A DNA stretch of 64,000 nucleotides from Rhodothermales bacterium (GTDB taxonomy: Bacteria > Bacteroidota > Rhodothermia > Rhodothermales > UBA10348): the NCBI GenBank assembly GCA_040221055.1, contig JAVJVN010000022.1, positions 1 through 64,000 on the forward strand, read 5' to 3'. The notes beneath the pieces are model-generated. The model was given only the letters and a program-made list of their open reading frames with translations. It was not told the origin of the DNA and did not search any database. Shown here in pieces: positions 1-9,484 of this stretch (position 1 is the first letter of the stretch; each line of letters begins with the position of its first letter). The translations under genes and the position numbers were made by a program.

Positions 1-30
1 GGGGGGGGTGGTTTGTGTTCCCGCCCCCTC

Positions 31-68
31 AAAAAATGGGGGGGGGGGCCGCTCCCGCCCCCCCCCCC
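31..68 (-). terminator. Possible intrinsic terminator with a G11/C11 stem
   Basis: On the minus strand, just past the stop codon of the giant surface protein gene, eleven G are followed by a nine-base loop, eleven C, one A and then six T. This has the form of a rho-independent terminator. An 11-bp homopolymeric G:C stem is very unusual, and bases 1-97 as a whole consist of G and C runs. A contig-edge sequencing or assembly artefact is therefore a serious alternative. Confidence 0.4.
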
Positions 69-97
69 ACAGGGTTCGTTCGTTCCGGCACACCGGG

Positions 98-3000
98 TTA
101 CTTCATGAGCACCATGGAGCGCGTGAAGACCTTGCCACCGGCTTCCATGCGGACCAGGTAGTTGCCGGTCGGCAAATCACCTGCTTCCCACGTAATCCGG
201 TGCTGTCCAGGCTCCATGACCCGGTCGACCAGCATGCTGACCTCACGGCCGAGCACGTCGTAGACGGCTATCCGGACCGGGCCGCTTTCCGTCAGACCGA
301 ACGGGATGGTGGTCTGCGGATTGAACGGGTTCGGATAGTTCTGGTCGAGCGAGAACGCCGACGGCAATTCGCTTCCGGTCGGAGCTTCCTCCGTATCGGT
401 GGCGAAGCTCGCCCGGATGTTGTGGTTCAGGTAGACGCCCGATCCACTCGTTCCGATGACCAACGTTTCGCTGGCCTGGTGCACGGCGAATGCGATGACC
501 GGGATGTCGGCCAGACCGAGGTCGGTCCAGTCGCCCGTACCGCTGTCGTAGAACACCAGTCCTGCATTCCATGTGCCGGCGTAGATGTCGGAACCGACGA
601 ACTCGATGGTCCGCATCTGATAGACTTCACTGCCGTTGCCGTACAGGCTCCACGTGTAGGTCGGGAATCCACCCTGGTCATCATACACATAGACCCCAGC
701 GTTGGTGGCAGCGAAGAGACGTCCGGTCGGACCGAACTTCAGGTCGAAGCCATTCGGATCGGCCAGTCCGTTTGCCACCGCACCGATCTGGTTCCACGTG
801 GCGCCCTGGTCCAGGCTCTCGTAGATGCCATCGCCGAGCGTGCCCACGACAATCCGGTTGGAGTTATTCGGGTCGATCTGGATGGCCCACACCGGCTGGA
901 TGAAGGACTGCAGCTGCTGCCACGTGTCGCCACCGTCCAGGGACCGTACGATGGATCCCTCACCGGCCAGGTTGGCGCCGGCGTAGATGATGTCCTCGTC
1001 GTTCGGATCCACGGCCAGCGAAATGATCTGACGATCACCATAGGCCAGGAATTCCCAGTCACGACCGTTGTTCGTGGAGCGCCAGATGCCACCCAGTCCG
1101 TCGGCCCAGATGCCGATGAAGAGTGTACCGTCCGACGTGCGTGCAATTCCGAACGTCCAGAGGTTCTCCAGGCCACGGTTCATGCGCGTCCAGCAGTTGC
1201 CACCGTCGCTCGAGTAGAGGACGCCGTAACCATAGCTGGCGGCATAGATGTCGCCGTTGGGGGCAACCACCATGTCCTGGATGACCGCACTGGTCATGAA
1301 ATTGGCCACCTGATGCGCCTGATCCGGGATGCCGTCGAAGTCCGTGTCGTAGATGACATAGATGCCTTCACCCGGCGCACCGGCGTAGACTTCGCCCTGG
1401 GCTCCAGCGGTCATGGATGCGACCGTGAAGATGGGCAGGTTGCCGATGGACTCCCATTCGAAGGAGACCTGGTTGAAGTAGTAGGCACCCGACTCACGTG
1501 CACCGGCGAGGATTTCGCCGTTGCCGCCCAGGCCGAGTGATTCAATCGGCTCGCTGTCGAGACCCATGCCATACTGGAACCAGCCGCCGCCACCGAAGAC
1601 GTACACGCCGTCGGAGTTGGTACCGGCCAGCACAGCACCGGCAGGCGTCTGCAGCATGGTGTTGATCTTGCCGATGGGCAGACCCGCGCTGACGTCCGTC
1701 CAGGAGCCGGCCTCGTACTTCCACGCACCCGCTCCGGCCGAGGCCGCAATCAGACGGTTCGTATTCTCATCATAGACGAGCGAGAGGACCTGGTCGTTGA
1801 ACGGGTCGCCGGCGACGGTACCGGTCGTGCCGGTGCCGAGGTCGATGAACATGACCTTCCCTTCCACAGCTGCATAGAGCAGGTTGTTGTTCAGGTCGAG
1901 GTCCAGGTCATTGACCGTATTCGTGCCGAGCTTGTACTTGCTCCAGTTTTCACCGCCGTCCGTCGAACGCCATACGCCGTCTCCGAACGTACCCACGTAG
2001 ATGGCCGAGCCATTCGGGGTGGCCACGATGTCCTGGATGGCAGCGCCACCGTTGGACTGCATGAACACCGGCCAGTTCAGGCCCTGGTCGTTCGAGATGT
2101 GGACGCTGCCCACTTCCGAGCCGGCCAACACGATGTTGTGGTTCGGCTCGTACAGGATGGCATTGATGGTGCCGATGTCGGCGCACTCGGCGCGGGTGAT
2201 GTCACCCGCTGCTCCGGGTCCGCGGGATTCCACCAGGGCGTTGTCCTGGTCATCCTCACTCGGTATACCGTTGCCTGGCGTCGAGTCGATGTCCGGCTGA
2301 TCGACGGCCACCACCTGCGCGATGTTCTCGATCATGTTGGTGATGACCACCGTCGTGGTGATGGTGAGCACCTCCGTCTGTCCGGGCTCCAACGTTCCGA
2401 TGGTCCAGTACCCGAGCTTCGTGGCTTCGTAGCCACCCTGCGTGGCACTCGATTCGACGAAGACCAGGCCGACCGGGATGATGTCACGGACAATGACGCC
2501 CGTGGCCGTACCTGGACCCTGGTTCCGGATGGTGATCGTAAAGGTCACGTCATCGTTCAGGGCCGGGCTCGACGTATCGACTTCCTTGACGAGCTCCAGG
2601 TCGACCGTGGTCAACTGGGGATCGTAGTAGTAGCCGAAGTCCGCATCGTCATAGGCATCACCCTGGGCCAGCGTGACCGTCATCGGGTCGTTGCCGGTGG
2701 ACAGGACGTAGCCGAAGGGCACCGTATCGTCCCGGACATCCACGCAGTAGTCGCCTGCGGGCAGACCGGTGAACAGGTACGATCCGTTGGCCTGTGTCGT
2801 GCGGAGGGCGATCGGCGTACCGTTCGGTCCGCATGCACCGGCGTAGAGACGCACAAGGACGCCACCCAGACCGGGTTCGCCCGGATCCCACTGGCCGTTG
2901 TTGTTCTGATCCTGGAAGACCAGATCGCCAATGGAGCCCGTGACGGGTGCATTCACCGTGATCTCGACCGGGAAGCAGTCGTAATCGTCCTCGTTCACGT

Positions 3001-6000
3001 TGCCGTTGCCCGGCGTGGAGTCCGGGTCGTTGCCCGTGGCCGTGCCCACCTGGGCACAGTTCACTGCATTCCCGACAGCCGTGGCTTCGGCAAGGATGGT
3101 CAGCTGGGTCGACGCACCCGGCGCGAGGCTCGGGATGGTCCACTTCAGCGTTCCGTTGTTGTTGTTGAATACCACACCTGCGGCCGGAGCCGTCGACTGG
3201 ATTTCAATCAGGGCATGCGGGAACGTATCCCAGATTTCGATACCGGTGGCCGCCTGTGCCGCCTGGGCGCTGTTCGTGAGCGTCAGCGTGTAGGTGATGA
3301 ATCCACCCACCTGTACGGCGTTCACGTCAGCCGTCTTCTCGAGACTGAGGTCGATTTCAGGACCCTGCTGGGCCGCAAAGAAGCCGAAGTCATTCCCGGA
3401 ATCCACGTTCCAGTAGTTGGCGAACACGGCGGTTTCCACGTTGTCCGTGGTCAGGGCAGAACCGGCCGGATAGGATCCAGGGAAGTCCGTGGTGACCACG
3501 AACGATCCGGTTTCCGGTACGAGCACGGCGTAGAAGCCGTTGGCCGGCGTCACGGTCGAGGAGAACACCGTGTCACCGCCGTCTACCTGGCCGTTGGTGT
3601 TCACATCGCGGTACACCGTGACCGTCACATTGTCCTGACCCGGCTCGCCGCCGTCACGCACGCCGTCCTGGTCGAGGTCCAGGAAGACCGTACCGGTGAT
3701 GAAGTTCAGACCGGGATCGTCGACCGGAGGCGTCACTGTGGTGAAGCACGACGCGTCGTTGTTCGGGTTTGCATCCATCTGATCCAGTGCATGCACGGTC
3801 AGGCAGTTTTCCAGCGCGTCCGGAGCCGGTGTCGCCATGAAGCCCCAGTCCGATGCGGAGTAATAGCCCATGTCGCCGGGGCCGTCGTGGCTGAGCCATC
3901 CCCAGCCGCTCACGCCCGGTGTGGAACGGAATCCGAGGTCGTCATCCTCATTGCCGAGACGGAAGGTGTAATTGCCGTCCGACTTGCCGGTGAGGGCAAA
4001 CGGGTCGCCGGCATTGAAGTAGGCCGTCGTGTAGAGCGGGGTGATGGTGCCGTTGTCGGTTTCGACGGTGACCAACAGGTCATCATCGCCACCGGCCGGA
4101 GCCACCGTGCCGTCGTACTGCATGTAGATTTCCCACAGACCGTCCTGCGAATAGGCCGCTCCGGTGTCGATCCCGCCCCAGGCGGTACCGAACAGGGTCA
4201 CGGTCGATCCACCGTTCTCAATGCGCATGCGCATGTCCGACTGCGGGTGGTCGAAGTTGAACGTGATGGGCCCCGTTCCGGCATACAGCTGGTCAAGACG
4301 CAAGCCGTACGGCGGCGGTGCCTGCCCGTGCACCGGATGGTTGATGAGGCGGTAGAATCCATCCTGCAGGAAGCTGCCGGAGAACGTACCCGTCATCCAG
4401 TCCACCAACACGTTGACCGTGATCTGGGACGATGCACCGCCCGCCAGCGTACCGACGGTCCAGGTGATGGTGTGGGTGTTGGCGTCATAGACCACCCCGG
4501 CATTCGGATTCGCCGAGACAAACGATACGCCGTAGGGCAGTTCGTCCGTCAGGACCACACCGGTCGCCTGGGCATTTCCCATATTCGTGGCTGTGAGGGT
4601 GTACTCGATCGTGTCACCCAGGTCCGCGGCGCTCAGATCACCGTCCTTCTGGACCTTGATGTCCACCTCCGGAGGTGCCTGCTGCACGTAGAAGCCGAAG
4701 TTGTTGTTGGCATCGTGGTTGCCGAAGGAGGCAAAGAAGGCCGTTTCCACATTGTCGGTCGTCAGTACGGCGTTGGCCGGGTAGGTGGCCGGGTGAACCG
4801 ACTCCACGACGAAGTGACCCACGGTCGGGATGGCCACCGAGTAGGTGCCGTTGCCGGCCGTCACGGTGGTCGCGTAGAGCGGCTCGCCGCCGTCCTTCAC
4901 GCCGTTGCCGTTCAGGTCACCGTAGACGTTGATGGTCACGCCACCCTGGCCCGGCTCACCGCCGTCCAGGATGCCGTCCTGGTCGTTATCCTTGAATACG
5001 GTACCCGAGAGGCTGTTCGCACCCGGATCAACAGGCGGCGTATCCACACACGCCTCGTTGTTGGCCGCATTGCTGTCCGTCTCGTTCATGGCCGACAGTT
5101 CGACGCAGTTCTCCATGGCATCCGGTGCAGGATGTGCGGTGAACAGGAAGTCACTCGTGGCCTTGTGCGACAGCTGTCCGTCGCCGTTGTGCTTGAGCCA
5201 TCCCCATCCGGAGATTCCGTCGAAGCCGCGGTGTCCGTTGTCATTGTCCTCGTCGCCGAGGCGGAACGAGAAATTGCCGTCGGACTTGGGCATGAGGTGG
5301 TAGACCTGGCCCGCGTTGAAGTATGCCGTCGTGTACAGGGGGGTGACACTGCCGTGATCGGTCTCGGCCGTCACGTAGAGGTCGTCGTCGCCAGGGACCT
5401 GGGAAACCGTCGTGTTGTAAACGAACTGGATGTTCCAGAGTCCGGCATTGGCATAGGCGCCACCCGTGTCGTTGCCGCCCCAGGCCTGGCCGTAGATCTC
5501 GATGGACGTACCGCCATTCAGGATGCGCATGCGCATGTCCGACTGGGCGTGCTCGAAGTCGAACGTGATGGGCGTCTTGCCACCGAACAGCTTGTCGAGA
5601 CGCAGCCCGTAAAGGGGAGGTGCGACGGAGCCGTCCGGATGGTTCTGAAGCGTGTAGACGCCGTCCTGCAGGAATCCACCGGTATACGAGCCGGTCATCC
5701 AGTCGACCATCACGTTCACGACAAGTTGGGTCGATGCGCTCGGCGCCAGCGAACCCACCGTCCAGGTGATGGTGTGTGTATTGGCGTCATACGATACGCC
5801 GGCATTCGGGTTGGCCGATACGAATGCGACACCGTAGGGGAGCGCATCGGTCAGCACAACGCCTGTTGCAGGACCGTCACCGATATTGGAGGCCGTCAGC
5901 GTGTAGGAGAACGCATCGCCCAGATCCACGTCCGTTTCGCTGGCGGTCTTTTCGACCTTTACGTCCGGCGTGCCTGGATCGCGTTGCGGCTCATAGGAAT

Positions 6001-7882
6001 GGCAGTCCTGATCATCCTCGTTCGCGTCGTCGTTGCCAGGCGTGGAGTCCACATCCGGTTCGTTGGCCGTCATGACTTCCGCGCAGTTCTCGACCGTGGA
6101 GGTCGCTGTTGACGTAGCGTTGATGGTCAGCGTCACCGATGCGCCCGGTGCCAGGTTGGCCGGCGACCACACCTTCGTGCCATTGTTGAATGAGCCCGAA
6201 GCGGTGGATGCCGATACGAACGTAGCGTTGGCGGGGAACGTGTCGGCGACCGAAATGCCGGTTGCCGTCGTGAACGTCGTGAAGAAGAAATCGTGGTCGT
6301 CCGAGCTGCCTCCGAATCCGGCGAAGGAAACGGCTTCGATGTTGTCGGTCGGGTTGACCGCCAGGTTGGCCACGCTCGAAAGATCGACGCGGACCAGGAA
6401 GTCGCCGTTGGCCGACACGTCGAACGTATAGCTGCCGTCGCCGGCGGTAACCGTGGAAGCCAGCAGTTCGTCTGTACCTGGCTCGTAGGTGCCCACCGTG
6501 CCGTTGTCACGGAACAGCTCGACCGTCACACCCGGAGCGGCAACGCCCGAGTTGGCCTGCGGGCTGTTGGCCAGGTCCGTGGTGGCATTGGTCAGGGTCA
6601 CTGTGTATTCGATGGTGTCGAGGGCCTGCGTTTCCTGCACGGAGGCGGTCTTGTCGAGCTCCAGGTCGATGAGTGCCGGGTCCACGAAGACCGAGCCCAT
6701 GATGACGTTGTCCGGCTCGGTGAGGCAGGCAATGCCTTCATAGTCGCCGAATCCGTTCACGCCCAGGTTCTCGATGAGGGTCGTGGTGGAGGAGAAGGGG
6801 CTGAGGCTGATTTCCACGACGGAGCGCGTGGCGTCACCGGTAATGGCCAAGAGGCGGCCGTCCGGGTAGAAACCGAGTCCTTCGACGTTCGGAACGTCCA
6901 GGTCACCGATGTCGGTGGTGGTGCCGTCGGTCTTGTTGATCAGGATGAGACGGCTGTCCTGGCCGCTCTCGTTCTGGATGGCGTACATCTTGCCGTCGAA
7001 GGTCGAAATGGCAATGTCATCGATGTCGTCCAGGTTGTTGATTTCATCGACACCCACGTAGTCGACGCCGGGTCCGAACGCATTCTTGACGACCTTCCCG
7101 GTGGTCACATCGACCTGGAACAGGACGTCCTCACCATTGCGTCGGGACGTGGCGTACATGATGTCCTGGAAGGGATCCCACGTCAGGCCGTCCACATCGC
7201 TCAGCGAGATGGTACCGAATTCACCCGATCCCGAACCGAATGAGCCCACCACCGTGGCCGCTCCGGTCAATACATTGATGGTGACGAGCTCATTGGCATC
7301 ACCCCCATACAGGATGCCTGTCTCCGGAACGAACGCCAGCGCCTCCGTATTCGGCGTGCCCGTCATGCCGATATAGAACTCGTTGAACGAGCCATCCAGG
7401 AAGGTCAGCCCATCGGCGCTCCCGGATTTGAAGTTGTCATTGTCCGCAATCAGGTAGCAGAATGCGTCCTCAGGGTCGGGTACGGGATACACGTTCGCGT
7501 CGCAGAAGTCGATGTTCGAGATGCCCATGCCCGTCGTCCCGCTGGGATGCATCCACGACGTGCCGGAGAACGTGTAGGTGGTCGTACCGGCCTTCACTTT
7601 GCCGTTCTCGATGTACTTGTCCAGCGTGAACCCGACGTATTCAGTCGACGATCCGGACTTGAAGATCCAGCTCGTGACAGTGACGTATTCGCCGTCCACC
7701 AGGATCTGGACGTTGTTCTTGCCGATGTCCAGCCCTTCGATTTTGCACTCTGTTGCCACCCCTGCAAAGGTGGCGGGCACGGCCTGTGCCGTATTGGCGA
7801 ACCAGCCCGGCAGGGCGGCGGCCAGAACGAGCACCAGGAAGGTGGATGCAACGAAGAGGGAACGGAATGAGGTTGTACGCAT
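98..7882 (-). CDS. Giant secreted mosaic surface protein with C-terminal sorting domain
   Basis: A 2,594-aa secreted protein. The chosen ATG precedes a clear signal peptide (LFVASTFLVLVLAAALPG, ending near TAQA); a start 25 codons upstream would bury it. After a short N-terminal domain comes a YncE-like propeller region, then alternating DUF11 repeats ('TITWTVGSL' type) and SdrD-B-like repeats ('GTVFKDNDQDG', 'GDLVFQDQNNNGQ'). Two copies of a roughly 435-aa compound unit lie at about 5.9-4.7 kb and 4.7-3.4 kb. The C-terminal third carries Asp-box (BNR/sortilin-like) propeller repeats such as 'RSTDGGENW'. The last 80 or so residues begin 'NYPNPFNPQTTI' and match a type IX secretion/FlgD-like sorting domain. 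It is likely surface-attached or released; adhesion is only an inference. Confidence 0.85.
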   Translation of the reverse strand: MRTTSFRSLFVASTFLVLVLAAALPGWFANTAQAVPATFAGVATECKIEGLDIGKNNVQILVDGEYVTVTSWIFKSGSSTEYVGFTLDKYIENGKVKAGTTTYTFSGTSWMHPSGTTGMGISNIDFCDANVYPVPDPEDAFCYLIADNDNFKSGSADGLTFLDGSFNEFYIGMTGTPNTEALAFVPETGILYGGDANELVTINVLTGAATVVGSFGSGSGEFGTISLSDVDGLTWDPFQDIMYATSRRNGEDVLFQVDVTTGKVVKNAFGPGVDYVGVDEINNLDDIDDIAISTFDGKMYAIQNESGQDSRLILINKTDGTTTDIGDLDVPNVEGLGFYPDGRLLAITGDATRSVVEISLSPFSSTTTLIENLGVNGFGDYEGIACLTEPDNVIMGSVFVDPALIDLELDKTASVQETQALDTIEYTVTLTNATTDLANSPQANSGVAAPGVTVELFRDNGTVGTYEPGTDELLASTVTAGDGSYTFDVSANGDFLVRVDLSSVANLAVNPTDNIEAVSFAGFGGSSDDHDFFFTTFTTATGISVADTFPANATFVSASTASGSFNNGTKVWSPANLAPGASVTLTINATSTATSTVENCAEVMTANEPDVDSTPGNDDANEDDQDCHSYEPQRDPGTPDVKVEKTASETDVDLGDAFSYTLTASNIGDGPATGVVLTDALPYGVAFVSANPNAGVSYDANTHTITWTVGSLAPSASTQLVVNVMVDWMTGSYTGGFLQDGVYTLQNHPDGSVAPPLYGLRLDKLFGGKTPITFDFEHAQSDMRMRILNGGTSIEIYGQAWGGNDTGGAYANAGLWNIQFVYNTTVSQVPGDDDLYVTAETDHGSVTPLYTTAYFNAGQVYHLMPKSDGNFSFRLGDEDNDNGHRGFDGISGWGWLKHNGDGQLSHKATSDFLFTAHPAPDAMENCVELSAMNETDSNAANNEACVDTPPVDPGANSLSGTVFKDNDQDGILDGGEPGQGGVTINVYGDLNGNGVKDGGEPLYATTVTAGNGTYSVAIPTVGHFVVESVHPATYPANAVLTTDNVETAFFASFGNHDANNNFGFYVQQAPPEVDIKVQKDGDLSAADLGDTIEYTLTATNMGNAQATGVVLTDELPYGVSFVSANPNAGVVYDANTHTITWTVGTLAGGASSQITVNVLVDWMTGTFSGSFLQDGFYRLINHPVHGQAPPPYGLRLDQLYAGTGPITFNFDHPQSDMRMRIENGGSTVTLFGTAWGGIDTGAAYSQDGLWEIYMQYDGTVAPAGGDDDLLVTVETDNGTITPLYTTAYFNAGDPFALTGKSDGNYTFRLGNEDDDLGFRSTPGVSGWGWLSHDGPGDMGYYSASDWGFMATPAPDALENCLTVHALDQMDANPNNDASCFTTVTPPVDDPGLNFITGTVFLDLDQDGVRDGGEPGQDNVTVTVYRDVNTNGQVDGGDTVFSSTVTPANGFYAVLVPETGSFVVTTDFPGSYPAGSALTTDNVETAVFANYWNVDSGNDFGFFAAQQGPEIDLSLEKTADVNAVQVGGFITYTLTLTNSAQAAQAATGIEIWDTFPHALIEIQSTAPAAGVVFNNNNGTLKWTIPSLAPGASTQLTILAEATAVGNAVNCAQVGTATGNDPDSTPGNGNVNEDDYDCFPVEITVNAPVTGSIGDLVFQDQNNNGQWDPGEPGLGGVLVRLYAGACGPNGTPIALRTTQANGSYLFTGLPAGDYCVDVRDDTVPFGYVLSTGNDPMTVTLAQGDAYDDADFGYYYDPQLTTVDLELVKEVDTSSPALNDDVTFTITIRNQGPGTATGVIVRDIIPVGLVFVESSATQGGYEATKLGYWTIGTLEPGQTEVLTITTTVVITNMIENIAQVVAVDQPDIDSTPGNGIPSEDDQDNALVESRGPGAAGDITRAECADIGTINAILYEPNHNIVLAGSEVGSVHISNDQGLNWPVFMQSNGGAAIQDIVATPNGSAIYVGTFGDGVWRSTDGGENWSKYKLGTNTVNDLDLDLNNNLLYAAVEGKVMFIDLGTGTTGTVAGDPFNDQVLSLVYDENTNRLIAASAGAGAWKYEAGSWTDVSAGLPIGKINTMLQTPAGAVLAGTNSDGVYVFGGGGWFQYGMGLDSEPIESLGLGGNGEILAGARESGAYYFNQVSFEWESIGNLPIFTVASMTAGAQGEVYAGAPGEGIYVIYDTDFDGIPDQAHQVANFMTSAVIQDMVVAPNGDIYAASYGYGVLYSSDGGNCWTRMNRGLENLWTFGIARTSDGTLFIGIWADGLGGIWRSTNNGRDWEFLAYGDRQIISLAVDPNDEDIIYAGANLAGEGSIVRSLDGGDTWQQLQSFIQPVWAIQIDPNNSNRIVVGTLGDGIYESLDQGATWNQIGAVANGLADPNGFDLKFGPTGRLFAATNAGVYVYDDQGGFPTYTWSLYGNGSEVYQMRTIEFVGSDIYAGTWNAGLVFYDSGTGDWTDLGLADIPVIAFAVHQASETLVIGTSGSGVYLNHNIRASFATDTEEAPTGSELPSAFSLDQNYPNPFNPQTTIPFGLTESGPVRIAVYDVLGREVSMLVDRVMEPGQHRITWEAGDLPTGNYLVRMEAGGKVFTRSMVLMK

Positions 7883-8068
7883 GGTAGTCTGGAAGCGGGA
7901 GTTGCTGCGGATTCCCGTGGGCGCTTCGCTTTTTGGGGTTGGTTGTGTAGTGCGCATGGTTGGCGCAGGACACGCTTTCTCAAACGGCGTGCCAAACGGG
8001 CTGAAAGGCCTCTATTTGGCTGGAAACACCGCCTGTCCGTGGTATCCGTCTCACTATGGAACCCGTAA

Positions 8069-8097
8069 TTGACTTTTCTGGAATGTGCGGGTAGCTT
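8069..8097 (+). promoter_or_regulatory. Possible sigma-70-type promoter
   Basis: TTGACT at 8069-8074, a 17-bp spacer and TAGCTT at 8092-8097 lie about 28 bp before the ATG at 8126. The -35 matches consensus at 5 of 6 positions; the -10 is weak. It lies in the 243-bp divergent gap (7883-8125), in which no gene was seen. Confidence 0.35.
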
Positions 8098-8125
8098 CAA
8101 TCCATCCATCCACCATTGCTCCTGT

Positions 8126-9484
8126 ATGCTCCGGGTCCTGCTCGCCCTTCTCGCCGTCGTTTCCATTGTGCTGGCCATCGTCTTGGCAAGGCCCGAGCTG
8201 TATGGCGTCGCGGTCCTTTGCGTGGCTGGAGCCGTGGTTCTGACCACCGTCGGCATGAAGCGGCGCCATCGCGACGTGCCGGAGATCTACAGCGAGCTTC
8301 CCGAGCGGGAGGATGACGACCTGTCGGCACTGGGCATCATGGAAATCAAGCCCAAAGCCCCGTCTGCCGACCGGAAGCCTGCGGACGTACGGAAGCCCGT
8401 GGACATGCATGTTTCGGGTGACGAGGTCCGGGTCGGCTCGGATACGGACGATCACGTGCCGGCCGGCGTGGAGGCGAACGCCACCGGGAGTTCCGCCGAA
8501 GGTCCATCCCGTGAAGGGTCGCTCGGCAAGGCCCGGACGCGACCGCCGCGCGTGCGCATCATGGTTTCCGAGGCGTCCACGCCCCAGCAAGCCGATATTC
8601 TTATTCCCGCCTTCCGCTCCCTGCGCGCTTCAATCGATGCGTACACCGTGTGTCTGCTGCGGCAGGAGAATGGCACGCTGCGGTACCATGTGGAAGTCAT
8701 GGTCAGCCAGAATTCCTACGCCCGGAGCGGCGGATCCTTCTCGGTAAGCGATCCACTCCTGGCCGGCAATCGGGCGTTGGTCCCGGTGGTTTACCCGCGC
8801 GTCGGTCCCAACGGCTTCGCCAAGAACAAGCTGGGGTATTACCACGAACCGATCGCCGTACGGCAGGTCGCCATGGTCCCGGTCGTTCCCAAGAAGCACG
8901 ACGACCTGTTCATCCTGGTGGTCGATACCGTGAGCGACGGCGGTCTGGAAGCGGCCTCGGTCCGCGTCCTGCTCGAGCAGTACGCCCGTCTGGTGACGGC
9001 CATCCTGGATACCGCCGCGGACGGCGGATTGGCCGAATCGCGGGTGGACCACGCGAAACCCCGGCGGGACATCATATCCGACGAAATGGAGCGTTCCCGG
9101 ACCCTCGGGAATCCGCTATCTTTGGCCCTGGTATTCCTGAACAAGGGTGAGGCGTTGGACGGAGAGGACCGGGAAACCCGGGTCGCGGAACTCGAAATCG
9201 CGTTCGAAGGCCGGCTGCGCGAGGTTGCCATCGATGCCCGGATTGAGCGGTTCGGCGAACTCACCTTCGGCGTATTCTACCACGGCGCGCGGCAGAACGT
9301 GGCCGCCTGGGCCAGTCGCATCCAGGATGCGTTCCGGGAGGACGAATCGGAATTGGTGGGCGGGGTGAGCGTGGGCGTGGTCGTGTATGGTCCCCAGCAC
9401 GAATCGCCCGACGACCTCCGGTCCCATGCCACCGCAGCGTTGCAGGAAGCCTTCGAGACCGGGGAGTGCACCATCGTTGAATAG
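8126..9484 (+). CDS. Membrane protein with degenerate GGDEF-like domain
   Basis: A 452-aa protein. The ATG at 8126 directly precedes two hydrophobic helices (about residues 2-20 and 24-42), so the upstream in-frame start is not used here. A low-complexity charged linker follows, then a cytosolic region that may be GAF-like (about 150-300). The C-terminal part, about 310-452, reads like a GGDEF fold: 'EMERSRTLGNPLSLALVFLN' resembles the domain start and 'RFGELTFGVFYHG' sits where RxGGDEF is expected. The GG(D/E)EF signature is absent, so cyclase activity is unlikely. It could be a nucleotide sensor or a scaffold. The stop overlaps the proposed deoB start by 8 nt, suggesting co-transcription. 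The domain call is by eye. Confidence 0.6.
   Translation: MLRVLLALLAVVSIVLAIVLARPELYGVAVLCVAGAVVLTTVGMKRRHRDVPEIYSELPEREDDDLSALGIMEIKPKAPSADRKPADVRKPVDMHVSGDEVRVGSDTDDHVPAGVEANATGSSAEGPSREGSLGKARTRPPRVRIMVSEASTPQQADILIPAFRSLRASIDAYTVCLLRQENGTLRYHVEVMVSQNSYARSGGSFSVSDPLLAGNRALVPVVYPRVGPNGFAKNKLGYYHEPIAVRQVAMVPVVPKKHDDLFILVVDTVSDGGLEAASVRVLLEQYARLVTAILDTAADGGLAESRVDHAKPRRDIISDEMERSRTLGNPLSLALVFLNKGEALDGEDRETRVAELEIAFEGRLREVAIDARIERFGELTFGVFYHGARQNVAAWASRIQDAFREDESELVGGVSVGVVVYGPQHESPDDLRSHATAALQEAFETGECTIVE

Noticed and set aside
8-1540. A 510-codon plus-strand open frame at the left edge
   Set aside because: Antisense to the propeller and sorting-domain part of the giant gene and starting within the homopolymer stretch; no domain was recognised.
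3400-5950. Long direct DNA repeats that might suggest a CRISPR array or transposon
   Set aside because: They are protein-level duplications of a roughly 435-residue unit, in frame and diverged; there is no short-repeat/spacer structure.
2099-6112. A 1,337-codon open frame on the plus strand, antisense to the giant surface protein
   Set aside because: It runs opposite to a well-supported gene with recognisable domains. Its translation is Arg/Val/His-rich with no motif, typical of the antisense frame of a high-GC repetitive gene.
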